From NCBI RefSeq assembly GCF_015234515.1, contig NZ_JADGMY010000010.1:62001-126000 (forward strand): DNA of 64,000 nucleotides, given 5' to 3'. The DNA is from Cellulomonas sp. (GTDB lineage: Bacteria; Actinomycetota; Actinomycetes; Actinomycetales; Cellulomonadaceae). Position numbers and translations under genes: made by a program. The first letter of the stretch is position 1; each line of letters begins with the position of its first letter. Positions 1-9,799 of this stretch are shown here, piece by piece. The notes below the pieces were generated by a model that saw only the letters and a program-made list of their open reading frames with translations, searched no databases and had not been told where the DNA came from.

Positions 1-711
1 CGCGGGCGCACCCTCGGCCGGTCGACGGTCACCGGGGCGGGGCATGCCCTGCGACGGCGCGAACGGGTTGTTGCCGGGACGCGGGGCGCCGGAGCGCGGG
101 CCGCCGGGACGCTCGCCCTGGCGGGGCATGCCCTGCGCGGGAGCGAACGGGTTGTTGCCCGGACGTGCCGGGGGACGCGGCGCACCGGGACGGGCGCCGC
201 CGCTCTGGCCACCGGCCTGGGGGGGCCGCGGCGCACCGGGACGAGCACTCTGCGCGGCCGGCGCGGGACGCGCGGCCGGGGCAGGTGCCTGCGGGGCAGG
301 TGCCTGCCGGGCGGGTGCCTGCGGGGCGGGCGCCTGCGCTGCGGGTGCCTGCTGGGCAGGTGCCTGCGCTGCGGGTGCCTGCTGGGCAGGTGCCTGCGGT
401 GCGGGTGCCTGCGGAGCAGCGGCCGGCGCCGGAGCGGCGGGGGCCGGAGCCACGGGTCGCGCGGGGGCCGGCGCGGCCGTGCCACCGGGAGCCGCGGGCG
501 CCTTGGGGGCGGCAGGGCGTGCGGGCGCGGCGGACCGGCTGCTGCCGGACCCGCCGACCGGGTACGTGTCGCGCAGCTTGCGCACGACGGGGGGCTCGAT
601 CGTCGATGACGCCGAGCGGACGAACTCTCCGAGCTCGTTGAGCTTGGTCATGATGGTCTTGCTGTCGACCCCGAGCTCCTTCGCGAGCTCGTAGACGCGG
701 ACCTTGGCCAC
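1..711 (-). CDS. infB: Translation initiation factor IF-2, N-terminal part (cut by window edge)
   Basis: IF-2 is the GTPase that brings initiator tRNA to the 30S subunit. Only about 237 N-terminal residues are in the window; the G domain lies beyond base 1. The start is GTG at 709-711, preceded by AGGAGAG, and the protein opens with the typical [18 protein letters not shown] helix motif. After about residue 50 it becomes a Pro/Ala/Gly-rich linker. This contains a pentapeptide repeat (QAPAx, about residues 98-142) and two copies of an [15 protein letters not shown] element. Such linkers are common in actinobacterial IF-2. It lies directly downstream of ylxR in the usual nusA-ylxR-infB order. 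Confidence 0.95.
   Translation of the reverse strand, partial: MAKVRVYELAKELGVDSKTIMTKLNELGEFVRSASSTIEPPVVRKLRDTYPVGGSGSSRSAAPARPAAPKAPAAPGGTAAPAPARPVAPAPAAPAPAAAPQAPAPQAPAQQAPAAQAPAQQAPAAQAPAPQAPARQAPAPQAPAPAARPAPAAQSARPGAPRPPQAGGQSGGARPGAPRPPARPGNNPFAPAQGMPRQGERPGGPRSGAPRPGNNPFAPSQGMPRPGDRRPAEGAPA
284..418. repeat. Nine tandem 15-bp repeats inside infB
   Basis: Nine head-to-tail 15-base units (plus-strand consensus GGTGCCTGCGGGGCA, variable at the last few bases) run without a gap. The length is a multiple of three, so each unit encodes one QAPAx pentapeptide in the disordered linker of IF-2. Gain or loss of units would keep the reading frame. Confidence 0.85.
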
Positions 712-782
712 ATCTCTCCTGTCCTGGCCCGCCCTGGACAGGGTCGGACCGTCGTTAGTGCTGGGTACTCATCGCTGGGTAC

Positions 783-1256
783 TCATCGGTGCGTGCTCAT
801 CGGGTCGCCATCGGCTTCCAACCCGCTTTCCCTGTCGACGGTCGGCACCGGAGTCGGCTCCGGCACCGTGGTGCTGTGCTGTGGCTGGACCTGCGCGGCG
901 AGCCGCGTCACGGCGCGCTCCACGGCCTCGGTCCCCAGGGGGCCCGTGTACCGCAGCGCCCGTCCGAACGCCCGCCGTCGTACGGCGAGCTCGAGGCAAC
1001 GCTGGTCGGGGTGCAGCCACGCACCCCGGCCCGGCATCCGGCGGCGCTCGTCCACCACGAGCACGGGATCTCCCGCGCCGTCGTCGGACAGCACCACCCT
1101 CAGCAGGGCCGACCTGAGGCCGGCCGCTCGGCACCCCACGCACGTGCGGACGGGACCCGGTTCGAGCACCGGAGGCGCGGGATCGGGGGTCCGCCTGATC
1201 GGCGAGGAGAGCCGGGCACCCGGCCCAGCCTCGATGAGTCTACCGTGCCTGCTCAC
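783..1256 (-). CDS. ylxR: YlxR (DUF448) family RNA-binding protein
   Basis: A small basic protein of about 157 residues, between nusA and infB. The core shows the family pattern RTCVGCR near residue 40 and a GRGAWLHP stretch followed by a basic RRRAFGRAL segment. Members bind RNA; in Bacillus the homologue has been linked to RNase P. The GTG start at 1254-1256 overlaps the nusA stop (GTGA), so translation is probably coupled. The N-terminal 35 residues and the C-terminal tail are low in conservation, so the exact start could be later. Identity of the core is secure. Confidence 0.85.
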   Translation of the reverse strand: MSRHGRLIEAGPGARLSSPIRRTPDPAPPVLEPGPVRTCVGCRAAGLRSALLRVVLSDDGAGDPVLVVDERRRMPGRGAWLHPDQRCLELAVRRRAFGRALRYTGPLGTEAVERAVTRLAAQVQPQHSTTVPEPTPVPTVDRESGLEADGDPMSTHR

Positions 1257-2386
1257 CGGACGTGACCGGACGCCCCCGGCCCCGGGTCGCTGCCGCCCTG
1301 CGCGGGCGCGGCGGGCGCAGTGCCGGCGGCCGGCTCGGCATCCGACCGGATGTCGATGCGCCAGCCCGTGAGCTTGGCGGCCAGGCGGGCGTTCTGCCCC
1401 TCCTTGCCGATGGCGAGCGACAGCTGGTAGTCCGGGACGACGACCCGAGCCGCCCGGGCGACGGGGTCGACGATGGTCACGCTCAGCACACGGGCGGGCG
1501 ACAGCGCGTGGGCGATCATCTCGGCCGGGTCGTCCGAGTGGTCGACGATGTCGATCTTCTCGCCGTGCAGCTCCGCCATGACGGCACGCACGCGACCGCC
1601 CATCGGACCGATGCACGAGCCCTTGGCGTTCACGCCGGCGACGTTGGCACGCACCGCCATCTTGGTGCGGTGCCCCGCCTCGCGAGCCATCGCGGTGATG
1701 TCGACGGTCCCGTCGGCGATCTCCGGCACCTCGAGCGCGAACAGCTTGCGCACGAGGTTCGGGTGCGTGCGCGAGAGCGTGATCTGCGGACCGCGCTGAC
1801 CGCGCGCGACGTCGAGCACGAGGGCCCGCAGCCGCTCGCCGTGCACGTACCGCTCGCCCGGCACCTGCTCGTGCGCGGGCAGGACCGCCTCGACACCCCC
1901 GACGTCGACGAGCACGGTCCGCGGGTCGCGACCCTGCTGGATGACACCGCCGAGGACCTCGCCGGCCTTGCTGCGGAAGGCACCGAGGACCTGGTCGTCC
2001 TCGGCGTCGCGCAGGCGCTGGACGATGACCTGCCGCGCCGTGGCGGTCGCGATGCGACCGAACCCGGCCGGGGTGTCGTCGTACTCCGGCATCTCGGGTG
2101 CGGGCGGCACGACGGCTGCGGCCGGGGCACCGTCGACTGCGGCGTCGCCCTCCGCGGCGTCGTCGCCCGTCGCCTCGTCCGGTGCCGGCTGCTCCGGGGC
2201 CGGGTCACGCGCCCACACCGTCACGTGCCCGGTGCGGCGGTCGAGCTCGACCCGGGCACGCGCCTGCGCGCCCGGCGTCCGGTGGTAGGCCGAGAGCAGC
2301 GCCTGCTCGATGGCCTCGACGAGTACGTCGAGGCTGATCTCCCGCTCGCGCTCGATGAGTCGCAGCGCTTGCATGTCGATGTCCAC
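1253..2386 (-). CDS. nusA: Transcription termination/antitermination factor NusA
   Basis: NusA binds RNA polymerase and nascent RNA and modulates pausing and termination. The 377-residue protein has the N-terminal polymerase-binding domain, interrupted by an acidic Pro/Ala stretch around residues 65-105. An S1 domain follows, then two KH domains, the last with [20 protein letters not shown]. It lacks the C-terminal acidic repeats of enterobacterial NusA, as is normal for actinobacteria. The GTG at 2384-2386 was chosen because it sits 1 base after the rimP stop, follows AGGGAGGGG, and gives the usual start VDIDMQALR. The longer upstream reading frame overlaps rimP and is unsupported. Confidence 0.95.
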   Translation of the reverse strand: MDIDMQALRLIEREREISLDVLVEAIEQALLSAYHRTPGAQARARVELDRRTGHVTVWARDPAPEQPAPDEATGDDAAEGDAAVDGAPAAAVVPPAPEMPEYDDTPAGFGRIATATARQVIVQRLRDAEDDQVLGAFRSKAGEVLGGVIQQGRDPRTVLVDVGGVEAVLPAHEQVPGERYVHGERLRALVLDVARGQRGPQITLSRTHPNLVRKLFALEVPEIADGTVDITAMAREAGHRTKMAVRANVAGVNAKGSCIGPMGGRVRAVMAELHGEKIDIVDHSDDPAEMIAHALSPARVLSVTIVDPVARAARVVVPDYQLSLAIGKEGQNARLAAKLTGWRIDIRSDAEPAAGTAPAAPAQGGSDPGPGASGHVR

Positions 2387-2387
2387 G

Positions 2388-2954
2388 TCAGCCCCTCCCT
2401 GCGCCGTCCCGGAGGCCGGCGTCGTCGTCGGCCTCGTCGTCGCGAACCGCGGCGAGGTCCACCTGCACACGTGCGTCGCGCACGTCGTCCCACGTCAACG
2501 TCACCGGCGCGCCCTCGACGGGGCGACGGCCCTTGCCGGGCGCCGTGACGGGCACCACGACGAGGTCCGGCGCGTCCCCGTCCGCGACCTGCACCAAGCG
2601 GCCCGTGAGGGAGCCGCCGTCCGTGCGCCGCACCACGACCGTGCGGCCGCGTGCCCGCCGCCAGTGGCGCGCCAAGGTCAGGGGACGCTCCGCACCGGGG
2701 CTGCCCACCTCCAGCGTGTAGGCACCGGGCAGCGCGTCGGTCGCGTCGAGCGCGTCCGACACGGCCCGGGTGACGTCACCGACACGGTCGAGGTCGAGCG
2801 TCCCGTCGTCGTCGTCCGCGAGGTCCACGGTGACGCGCACGACGGTGCTGCGCCCGCTGCCGGCGATCGCGAGGTCGTCGAGCAGCAGGCCCGCACCCGT
2901 CACGGCCGCCTCGACGATCTCCCGCACCCGCGGTGCGGTGGATGGCGCGCCCAT
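2388..2954 (-). CDS. rimP: Ribosome maturation factor RimP
   Basis: RimP assists 30S subunit maturation. The 188-residue protein shows the expected two-domain layout: an N-terminal alpha/beta domain ([19 protein letters not shown], then [18 protein letters not shown]) and the conserved [14 protein letters not shown] segment. A C-terminal Sm-like barrel follows, with the conserved ending [17 protein letters not shown]. The stop is followed one base later by the nusA start. A TACGCT hexamer at 3023-3028 on the minus strand could be the -10 box for the rimP-nusA-ylxR-infB operon, but no clear -35 accompanies it. Confidence 0.93.
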   Translation of the reverse strand: MGAPSTAPRVREIVEAAVTGAGLLLDDLAIAGSGRSTVVRVTVDLADDDDGTLDLDRVGDVTRAVSDALDATDALPGAYTLEVGSPGAERPLTLARHWRRARGRTVVVRRTDGGSLTGRLVQVADGDAPDLVVVPVTAPGKGRRPVEGAPVTLTWDDVRDARVQVDLAAVRDDEADDDAGLRDGAGRG

Positions 2955-3094
2955 GACCTGGCCTCCTGTCGACTCTCCTGCACGATGGGGCGCAGGCGGC
3001 GACCCTGTGACGTTGTCCCACCAGCGTAACGACTCCCGACCGCCGGTCCGACCCTGCGGCGTGCGCAGCGAGCGGCGTGGCAGGATCGCGCCCG

Positions 3095-4192
3095 ATGCCC
3101 AGTCACCTGACCTCGTCGTCCCGTCCCCGTCCAGCGCGGTCGTCCGCGCGACGCTCGCGCGTCCTCACCGCGGTCGTCGCGTGCGCGGTCGTGCTGGCCG
3201 GGTGCGGCGTGCGGCTCGAGACGCCGCCGCCCACGGAACCGTCACCGGACGCGATCGAGCAGGTCCGGGGCCGCACGGTGGCCGATGCGCTCGACCTGGC
3301 CGACGGTGCGACGGCCGCGGCCGCGGGTCCCGTCGACGACCAGGTGCGCGTGGTGCTCGACGACGTCGCGGCCTTCTCGACCCGCCACGCGGAAGAGCTG
3401 GGCGGGGTCTACGACTCCAGGCTGCCGGACCCGTCACCCTCGGCTTCGCCCTCGCCGACGCCGCCGGTGGTGACCGACGTCACGGCACTGCTCGCCGCGC
3501 TCGTGGACGACGCCGCGCGTGCCGCGAGCGACGCGGACGCCGTGCCGGACCGCGAGCTCGCGCGGCTCGTCGCGTCGGTCGCGGTGGCCCGCGACTCCCT
3601 CGCCGACCGTCTCGCGGCCGTCAGCGGTGTCCCCCGGCCCGCCCCGGCGACGAGTGCCGACGGCGACGCGTCACCGCAGGACGCCACCTCGACGAGCGAC
3701 CCCGGCGCGCCGTCCGCGACGACCGCGCCGGGCGAGGCCACCTCGCCGGACACCGAGCCGGTTGCAGGCGCGCAGGGTGCGGCGGCGCTCGCCCTCGCGC
3801 ACGACGAGGCAGCCTGGGCCTTCACCGTCCTGGCGGCCCGCAGCAGCGACGCCGCACGCACCTCGATGCTGGAGGCCGCAGCCCGCCATCGGGCGGCGTC
3901 CGACGCCTGGGCGCGCACCGCGGACGTCGCAGGACGACCCGCCGACCCTCGCCGGGCGGCGTACGCCCTGCCCGCAGGGCTCGACGACCCCGCCGTCGCT
4001 CAGGCCCTGCCCCGCAGCCTCGAGCAGGCCGTGGCCGACGCGAGCGCCGGTGCGGTGGCGTCCGCCCCGGCGGGTGGCCGCATCGACGCGGTCGACTCGC
4101 TGCGCACGGCGACCGCGGCAGCCGTCGCGTGGGGCGCCGCACCCGTCCCCTTCCCGGGCATGCCGGAGCTCGCGACGACCCCCGTCCGCTGA
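3095..4192 (+). CDS. Putative lipoprotein with DUF4439/ferritin-like C-terminal domain
   Basis: A 365-residue secreted protein. A basic N-terminus and hydrophobic stretch end in a lipobox (VVLAGC, Cys about residue 36), so it is probably lipid-anchored. A helical N-terminal region and a long Ser/Thr/Pro linker are followed by an Ala-rich helical domain. This begins QGAAALALAHDEAAWAF and ends with the AVPFPGMPEL-like motif typical of DUF4439 (ferritin-like) proteins found near rimP and proS in actinobacteria. The function is unknown. The ATG at 3095 was preferred over GTG 3077 because AGGA lies 9 bases before it. The family assignment is from memory of motif layout. Confidence 0.7.
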   Translation: MPSHLTSSSRPRPARSSARRSRVLTAVVACAVVLAGCGVRLETPPPTEPSPDAIEQVRGRTVADALDLADGATAAAAGPVDDQVRVVLDDVAAFSTRHAEELGGVYDSRLPDPSPSASPSPTPPVVTDVTALLAALVDDAARAASDADAVPDRELARLVASVAVARDSLADRLAAVSGVPRPAPATSADGDASPQDATSTSDPGAPSATTAPGEATSPDTEPVAGAQGAAALALAHDEAAWAFTVLAARSSDAARTSMLEAAARHRAASDAWARTADVAGRPADPRRAAYALPAGLDDPAVAQALPRSLEQAVADASAGAVASAPAGGRIDAVDSLRTATAAAVAWGAAPVPFPGMPELATTPVR

Positions 4193-4235
4193 CGCGACCG
4201 GCTCCGCGCGGCCGGGGCTCCTCGACCCCAGCGGG

Positions 4236-6029
4236 TCAGCCGGCGACCAGCTCGTCGACGAGCTCCGCCACGCGGTCCGCGGCCGTCGCCACGGGCACCT
4301 GCTCGGACGTGCCGCCGACACGGGGACGCACCTCCACGACCCCGTCGGCCAGCCCGCGCCCGACCACGACGACGAGCGGCACACCCAGCAGCTCCGCGTC
4401 GGCGAACTTGACGCCGGGCGAGACCTTGGGGCGGTCGTCGTACAGGACCTCGACGCCGCGTGCCGAGAGGGTCGCCGCGAGCGCGTCGGCCGCCTCGAAC
4501 ACGGCGGCGTCCTTGCCCGTGGCGACCACGTGCACGTGCGCGGGCGCGACGTCGGCCGGCCAGGCCAGCCCACGGTCGTCGTGGTTCGCCTCGGCGAGGG
4601 CTGCGAGCACGCGCGTGACGCCGATGCCGTACGAGCCCATCGTGACGACCTGCGCCTTGCCGTTGCGGTCCAGGACCGTCAGACCCAGCGCCTGGGCGTA
4701 CTTGCGGCCGAGCTGGAAGATGTGACCGATCTCGATGCCACGGGCGAGCTCGAGCGGGCCCGTGCCGTCGGGCGCCGGGTCGCCCGCGCGCACCTCGGCG
4801 GCCTCGACCGTGCCGTCCGCGGTGAAGTCCCGTCCGGCGACGAGGTCGAACACGTGACGCCCGGGCTCGTTCGCACCCGTGATCCACCGGGTCCCGGGGA
4901 CGACGCGAGGGTCGAGCAGGTACCGCACGGCGGTGCGCTCGGCACCCTCGGCGACCGGCACGTTCGGCCCCAGGGCCGAGGGGCCGATGTAGCCGCGCAC
5001 CAGCTCGGGGTGCGCTGCGAAGTCCGCGTCGCCGGCGGGCTCGACCTCGGCGGGTGCGACGGTCGCCTCGAGCCGCTTGAGGTCGACGTCGCGGTCACCG
5101 GGCAGCCCGATCACGACGAGCTCGCGCTCCCCGGTCGGCTGCACGAGCGCGAGCACCACGTTCTTCAGCGTGTCCGCGGCCGTCCACGGCCGGTCCGCAC
5201 GCGGCAGCCGCTCGTTGGCCAACGCCACGAGCGAGTCGATCGTGGGCGTGTCGGGCGTGTCCTCCACGTGGGCCGCGGGCGCGTCGGACCAGTCCAGCGC
5301 CTCGGGGACCACGGTCGTCACGGCCTCGACGTTGGCCGCGTACCCGCCGGGCGAGCGCACGAACGTGTCCTCACCGATCGCCGTCGGTGTGAGGAACTCC
5401 TCGGACCGGGAGCCGCCCATGGCGCCGGACGTCGCCGCGACGATGACGTACTCCAGCCCGAGGCGTCGGAAGATCCGCTCGTAGGCGTCGCGCTGCGCCT
5501 CGTACGACGCCGCGAGGCCCTCGTCGTCGACGTCGAAGGAGTAGGCGTCCTTCATGACGAACTCGCGACCCCGGATGAGCCCGGCACGGGGCCGGGCCTC
5601 GTCCCGGTACTTGGTCTGGATCTGGAAGAGGGTCAGCGGGAGGTCCTTGTACGACGAGTACAGGTCCTTCACCAGGAGCGTGAACATCTCCTCGTGCGTG
5701 GGAGCGAGGAGGTAGTCACCGCCCTTGCGGTCCTTCAGCCGGAAGATGTTGGGCCCGTACTCCGCCCACCGCCCCGTCGCCTCGTACGGCTCCTTGGGCA
5801 GCAGCGCGGGGAAGTGCACCTCCTGCGCCCCGGCCCGCGCCATCTCCTCGCGGACGACGCCCTCGACCTTGCCGAGCACCCGCAGACCCAGCGGCAGCCA
5901 GGTGTAGATCCCGGGAGCGGCGCGGCGGATGTACCCGGCGCGCACGAGCAGCCGGTGGCTGGCGACCTCGGCGTCGGCCGGGTCCTCGCGCAGGGTGCGG
6001 ACGAACAGCGTGGACATGCGCAGGAGCAT
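4236..6029 (-). CDS. proS: Prolyl-tRNA synthetase
   Basis: A class II aminoacyl-tRNA synthetase charging tRNA-Pro. The 597-residue protein is the bacterial form with an inserted editing domain between motifs 2 and 3. Visible motifs include the N-terminal [18 protein letters not shown], the motif 2 region around [35 protein letters not shown] (motif 3), and a C-terminal anticodon-binding domain starting near [13 protein letters not shown] 6029 was chosen. It sits 7 bases after a TAGGCT hexamer (6037-6042, minus strand) with no Shine-Dalgarno, which fits a leaderless message. ATG 6017 (MSTLF) is the alternative. Confidence 0.95.
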   Translation of the reverse strand: MLLRMSTLFVRTLREDPADAEVASHRLLVRAGYIRRAAPGIYTWLPLGLRVLGKVEGVVREEMARAGAQEVHFPALLPKEPYEATGRWAEYGPNIFRLKDRKGGDYLLAPTHEEMFTLLVKDLYSSYKDLPLTLFQIQTKYRDEARPRAGLIRGREFVMKDAYSFDVDDEGLAASYEAQRDAYERIFRRLGLEYVIVAATSGAMGGSRSEEFLTPTAIGEDTFVRSPGGYAANVEAVTTVVPEALDWSDAPAAHVEDTPDTPTIDSLVALANERLPRADRPWTAADTLKNVVLALVQPTGERELVVIGLPGDRDVDLKRLEATVAPAEVEPAGDADFAAHPELVRGYIGPSALGPNVPVAEGAERTAVRYLLDPRVVPGTRWITGANEPGRHVFDLVAGRDFTADGTVEAAEVRAGDPAPDGTGPLELARGIEIGHIFQLGRKYAQALGLTVLDRNGKAQVVTMGSYGIGVTRVLAALAEANHDDRGLAWPADVAPAHVHVVATGKDAAVFEAADALAATLSARGVEVLYDDRPKVSPGVKFADAELLGVPLVVVVGRGLADGVVEVRPRVGGTSEQVPVATAADRVAELVDELVAG

Positions 6030-6169
6030 GCCGACGAGCCTAGTCCGCCCGACCGCCCGTCCCGACACCCGCTCCGCGGGGCGCGGTGCCACGCCCGCGC
6101 GGCCGCACGGTCGCGCCGCATCCCTCCGCTCCCCTGTCGGCCGCGAGCACTCGGTGCGAGGATGCGGTC

Positions 6170-7060
6170 GTGCCGGAGCTGCCCGAGGTGGAGGCGCTCG
6201 CGCAGTACCTGCGCGGGCGGACCGTCGGCCGTACCGTGACCCGCGTCGAGGTGGCCGCGATCAGCGCGCTGAAGACGTTCCGGCCGCCGCCGACGGCGCT
6301 GCGGGGCGGGACCGTGGCCGACGTCGCACGGCACGGCAAGTGGCTCGACACCGTGGTCGACTCCCCCGCCGACGGGCGGCTGCACCTCGTGTGGCACCTG
6401 TCGCGTGCCGGGTGGGTGCGCTGGTACGACGCGCTCCCGGAGCGTCCGGCACGTCCCGGCAAGTCGCCGATCGCGCTCCGCGTCGGGTTCGACGACGGGT
6501 CCGGGTTCGACCTCACGGAGGCCGGCACCCGCAAGCGCCTGGCCGTGCACGTGGTGGCGGACCCGTCCGACGTGCCGCAGATCGCCACGCTGGGCGTCGA
6601 GCCGTTGTCCGACGACTTCACCCCCGAGCGGCTCGGTGAGCTGCTCGCGGCACGCAACCAGCAGGTCAAGGGGCTGCTGCGCGACCAGGGGACCATCGCC
6701 GGCATCGGCAACGCGTACTCCGACGAGATCCTGCTGGTCGCGCGCACCAGCCCGTTCGCCCCCACCCGGTCCTACGACGAGGCCCGCACCCGCACCCTGC
6801 ACGGCGCGATCCGGGCGGTGCTGACCGAGGCGGTCGCCACCGCGACCGGACGCCCCGCCGCCGAGCTCAAGGACGCCAAGCGCCGCGGCATGCGCGTCCA
6901 CGGCCGGACGGGCGAGGCGTGCCCGGGCTGGGACGGCACGCCGTGCGGCGACACCGTCCGCGAGGTCTCCTTCGCCGACTCGTCCCTGCAGTACTGCCCG
7001 ACGTGCCAGACGGGTGGCAAGCCGCTGGCCGACCGGCGGATGTCCCGCCTCCTGCGCTGA
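6170..7060 (+). CDS. Fpg/Nei-family DNA glycosylase with expanded zinc finger
   Basis: A base-excision repair bifunctional DNA glycosylase/AP lyase acting on oxidised bases. The start GTG 6170 is preceded by GAGG and gives P2 and E3 (PELPEVEAL), the catalytic N-terminus of the family. Conserved features include GKWLD near residue 57, the helix-two-turn-helix [11 protein letters not shown] and a C-terminal zinc finger. The finger is odd: the first cysteine pair reads CPGWDGTPC instead of C-x2-C, followed by the normal YCPTC pair. The length (296 aa) is normal. It is Fpg-like rather than clearly MutM or Nei, so no symbol is given. Confidence 0.88.
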   Translation: MPELPEVEALAQYLRGRTVGRTVTRVEVAAISALKTFRPPPTALRGGTVADVARHGKWLDTVVDSPADGRLHLVWHLSRAGWVRWYDALPERPARPGKSPIALRVGFDDGSGFDLTEAGTRKRLAVHVVADPSDVPQIATLGVEPLSDDFTPERLGELLAARNQQVKGLLRDQGTIAGIGNAYSDEILLVARTSPFAPTRSYDEARTRTLHGAIRAVLTEAVATATGRPAAELKDAKRRGMRVHGRTGEACPGWDGTPCGDTVREVSFADSSLQYCPTCQTGGKPLADRRMSRLLR

Positions 7061-7105
7061 CCGGAACGCCCCCCGGACCGGCGGCGCGCTCGCTAGCGTG
7101 AGCCC

Positions 7106-7504
7106 ATGACCGCGACTGCTCCTCCGTCGCGCGCCGCCCACCCACCGGTCCGCCTCGCGGCGGCCGGCGGGCTCACGACCGCCTGCTCGGTCGGTGGCCT
7201 GGCCCTCGTGGGTGCGGGACAGGGCATCGGCGGGTGGGCTCTGATGATCCTGGGTGTCGCCGTCACGGTGGGGGTGCAGCTGAGCCTGCGCACGACCGAC
7301 GACGTCCGTCCACGCGGCACGCGCGTCGGCCGCGTCGGGACGGTGGTGGCCCTGGTGGCCGTGGTGGTCGTCGCCGCCCTGGGTGCCCGCGCCGCCGTGG
7401 TCGCGCACCCCTGGCTCGCCGCGACCATCGCGCTGGCGTCGGGCGCGGCGGCCGCCGGCCTGCTGCGCTGGTGGCAGGTTCGCCCCGGCGCCGAGCGACT
7501 CTGA
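7106..7504 (+). CDS. Small hypothetical membrane protein
   Basis: A 132-residue Ala/Val/Gly-rich protein with about four predicted transmembrane segments: around residues 15-35, 40-60, 75-95 and 100-118, the second and third separated by a short basic loop with TTDDVRPRGTR. No family is recognised. TAGCGT at 7094-7099, six bases before the ATG, and the lack of a Shine-Dalgarno sequence suggest a leaderless message. It stands alone between the glycosylase gene and a convergent acetyltransferase gene. Confidence 0.6.
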   Translation: MTATAPPSRAAHPPVRLAAAGGLTTACSVGGLALVGAGQGIGGWALMILGVAVTVGVQLSLRTTDDVRPRGTRVGRVGTVVALVAVVVVAALGARAAVVAHPWLAATIALASGAAAAGLLRWWQVRPGAERL

Positions 7505-7544
7505 CGCGCGACGTCGCCGCCCGTCCCAGGACGGGCCGCCCGCC

Positions 7545-8447
7545 TCAGAACAGCACGGTCGCGTACGCGCCGACCTCGCGGAACCCGACCGCCTCGTAGG
7601 CGCGCACGGCACGCGTGTTGTAGCCGTTGACGTACAGCGAGACCACCGGTGCGATCTCGGCGCGCGTGGCCTGCACCACAGCCGCCATGCCACTCTCGGA
7701 CAGTCGCTCGCCACGCCGTTCGGGGTCGACCCACACGCCCTGCACCTGCGCCACGCCGCACGCGACGGCAGGCACCTCGGCCTTGAACACGACGCGCGGC
7801 CGACGCAGGCCGCCGACGCGGTCCACCAGCACGAACGAGCGGCCGTCGTCGACGAGGCGACGCACCCGGACCTCGTAGGGCCCCCCGGGCCCGCTCGCCG
7901 GCGAGTACCCGACCTCCTCGGTGAACATCCGGATGCACGCCGGCAGCACGAGGTCGTACTCCTCCGAGCGCGACCTGCGCACGCGGGGGTCCGCGTTCAC
8001 GAGCGGTGCGCCGTCCAGCACCATCGACGGCTGGTGCGCGCGCACCTCGCGCTCGACGGGCCACGCACCACGCAGCCGTGACCACAGCCCGAGCACGGGG
8101 TCCGCCGGCCCCACGATGGACGAGCACCGGCGCCCTCGTGCCCTGCCGAGCTCCGCGAAGGCCGCCAGCGCGCGGGACGTGACGTCGGCGTCGAGCGTCC
8201 CGACGACGGGCACGAGGTTGGCCCCCACCCAGCACACCGCCAGCAGGACGCCGTCCTCCGAGTAGCCCCACAGCTCCCCGCCTGCACGGCGCAGACCGGT
8301 CGACGTGGCCTGCTCCAGGCGGCTCGAGGCGAGCACCGAGCCGACGGGGTCGGTCGCACAGACGGCGAGGGCCGCCGGGACGTCGGCGTCGCCCAGGACG
8401 ACCGCGCCGGTGCGTCCCGAGAGCGTCGTCGCCGGCGGCACCACCAT
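7545..8447 (-). CDS. GNAT-family acetyltransferase with N-terminal DUF4081-like domain
   Basis: A 300-residue protein. The C-terminal half is a GNAT fold: GVAQVQGVWVDPERRGERL matches the acetyl-CoA-binding beta4-alpha3 region, and VSLYVNGYNTRAVRAYEAVGF matches motif B with the usual NxxARxxYExxGF signature. The N-terminal half (ELWGYSEDGVLLAVCWVGANLVPV) resembles the DUF4081 domain that precedes GNAT in actinobacterial proteins next to ispG. The substrate is unknown. ATG 8447 (MVVPP) was taken because the upstream reading frame runs into unconserved sequence. Confidence 0.8.
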   Translation of the reverse strand: MVVPPATTLSGRTGAVVLGDADVPAALAVCATDPVGSVLASSRLEQATSTGLRRAGGELWGYSEDGVLLAVCWVGANLVPVVGTLDADVTSRALAAFAELGRARGRRCSSIVGPADPVLGLWSRLRGAWPVEREVRAHQPSMVLDGAPLVNADPRVRRSRSEEYDLVLPACIRMFTEEVGYSPASGPGGPYEVRVRRLVDDGRSFVLVDRVGGLRRPRVVFKAEVPAVACGVAQVQGVWVDPERRGERLSESGMAAVVQATRAEIAPVVSLYVNGYNTRAVRAYEAVGFREVGAYATVLF

Positions 8448-8522
8448 GGGCCGATTGTGCCCTACGTCACACCCACCTGTCGCACGGGCGGCACGCCCGC
8501 CCGTCGGCACCACCGGCGGCGC

Positions 8523-9683
8523 TCAGCCGACGCTGACGACGGGGCTGCCTTCGCCCGACTCGACCGGGTCCATCGTCTCGGCGAGACGCATGGCCTCCTC
8601 GATGAGCGTCTCGACGATCATCGACTCGGGCACGGTCTTGATGACCTGGCCCTTGACGAAGATCTGGCCCTTGCCGTTGCCGGACGCCACGCCCAGGTCC
8701 GCCTCACGGGCCTCACCGGGACCGTTGACGACGCACCCCATGACGGCGACGCGCAGCGGCACCTCCATGCCCTCGAGGCCCGCGGTGACCTTCTCGGCCA
8801 GCGTGTACACGTCGACCTGCGCACGGCCGCAGGACGGGCACGAGACGATCTCGAGCTTGCGGGGCCGCAGGTTCAGGGCCTGCAGGATCTGGATGCCGAC
8901 CTTGACCTCCTCGACGGGAGGTGCGGACAGCGAGACCCGGATCGTGTCACCGATGCCCTTGCTGAGCAGCGCCCCGAACGCCGTCGCGGACTTGATGGTG
9001 CCCTGGAACGCGGGCCCGGCCTCCGTGACGCCGAGGTGCAACGGCCAGTCGCCCCGCTCGGCCAGCATCTCGTAGGCCCGCACCATGACGACGGGGTCGT
9101 TGTGCTTGACGCTGATCTTGAAGTCGCGGAAGCCGTGCTCCTCGAACAGCGAGGCCTCCCACACGGCCGACTCGACGAGCGCCTCGGGCGTGGCCTTGCC
9201 GTACTTCGCCAGCAGCCGGGGGTCGAGCGAGCCGGCGTTCACACCGATCCGGATGGACACGCCGGCGTCGGTCGCGGCCTGCGCGATCTCCTTGACCTGG
9301 TCGTCGAACTTGCGGATGTTGCCCGGGTTCACGCGGACCGCGGCACACCCGGCGTCGATGGCCGCGAAGACGTACTTCGGCTGGAAGTGGATGTCGGCGA
9401 TGACGGGGATCTGCGACTTGCGCGCGATCGTGGGCAGCGCCTCGGCGTCGTCCTGGGTGGGCACCGCGACGCGCACGATGTCGCACCCGGACGCGGTGAG
9501 CTCGGCGATCTGCTGCAGGGTCCGGTTGATGTCGGTCGTCGGGGTCGTCGTCATCGACTGCACCGACACGGGGGCGTCACCGCCCACCTCGACCTTGCCG
9601 ACGCGGATCTTGCGGGACGCTCGCCGCGGGGCGAGGACGGGTGCGGGCGCCTGCGGCATGCCAAGACTGATCGGGGTGCTCAC
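8523..9683 (-). CDS. ispG: 4-hydroxy-3-methylbut-2-enyl-diphosphate synthase IspG (GcpE)
   Basis: The [4Fe-4S] enzyme of the MEP isoprenoid pathway converting MEcPP to HMBPP. The 386-residue protein shows the TIM-barrel part ([36 protein letters not shown]) and the C-terminal iron-sulfur domain with CPSC and [15 protein letters not shown]. The GTG at 9681-9683 gives [10 protein letters not shown], a common start in actinobacteria. It lies downstream of rseP, and dxr, the second enzyme of the same pathway, is a little further upstream; this is the usual dxr-rseP-ispG order interrupted by one gene. Confidence 0.95.
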   Translation of the reverse strand: MSTPISLGMPQAPAPVLAPRRASRKIRVGKVEVGGDAPVSVQSMTTTPTTDINRTLQQIAELTASGCDIVRVAVPTQDDAEALPTIARKSQIPVIADIHFQPKYVFAAIDAGCAAVRVNPGNIRKFDDQVKEIAQAATDAGVSIRIGVNAGSLDPRLLAKYGKATPEALVESAVWEASLFEEHGFRDFKISVKHNDPVVMVRAYEMLAERGDWPLHLGVTEAGPAFQGTIKSATAFGALLSKGIGDTIRVSLSAPPVEEVKVGIQILQALNLRPRKLEIVSCPSCGRAQVDVYTLAEKVTAGLEGMEVPLRVAVMGCVVNGPGEAREADLGVASGNGKGQIFVKGQVIKTVPESMIVETLIEEAMRLAETMDPVESGEGSPVVSVG

Positions 9684-9799
9684 CTGACCATCATCCCACC
9701 CCGGCGGCGTGCGCACGGCGGGTCCCTCGGCCGCCCGTCGCACGCTCACCGAGCCGTCACCGGACGTCCACGAGGAGTCCCGCGCCGTGGCGACGCTCG

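Noticed and set aside
284..418. Short regular repeats considered as a CRISPR array
   Set aside because: Units are contiguous 15-base repeats with no spacers, inside the infB reading frame, and there are no cas genes.
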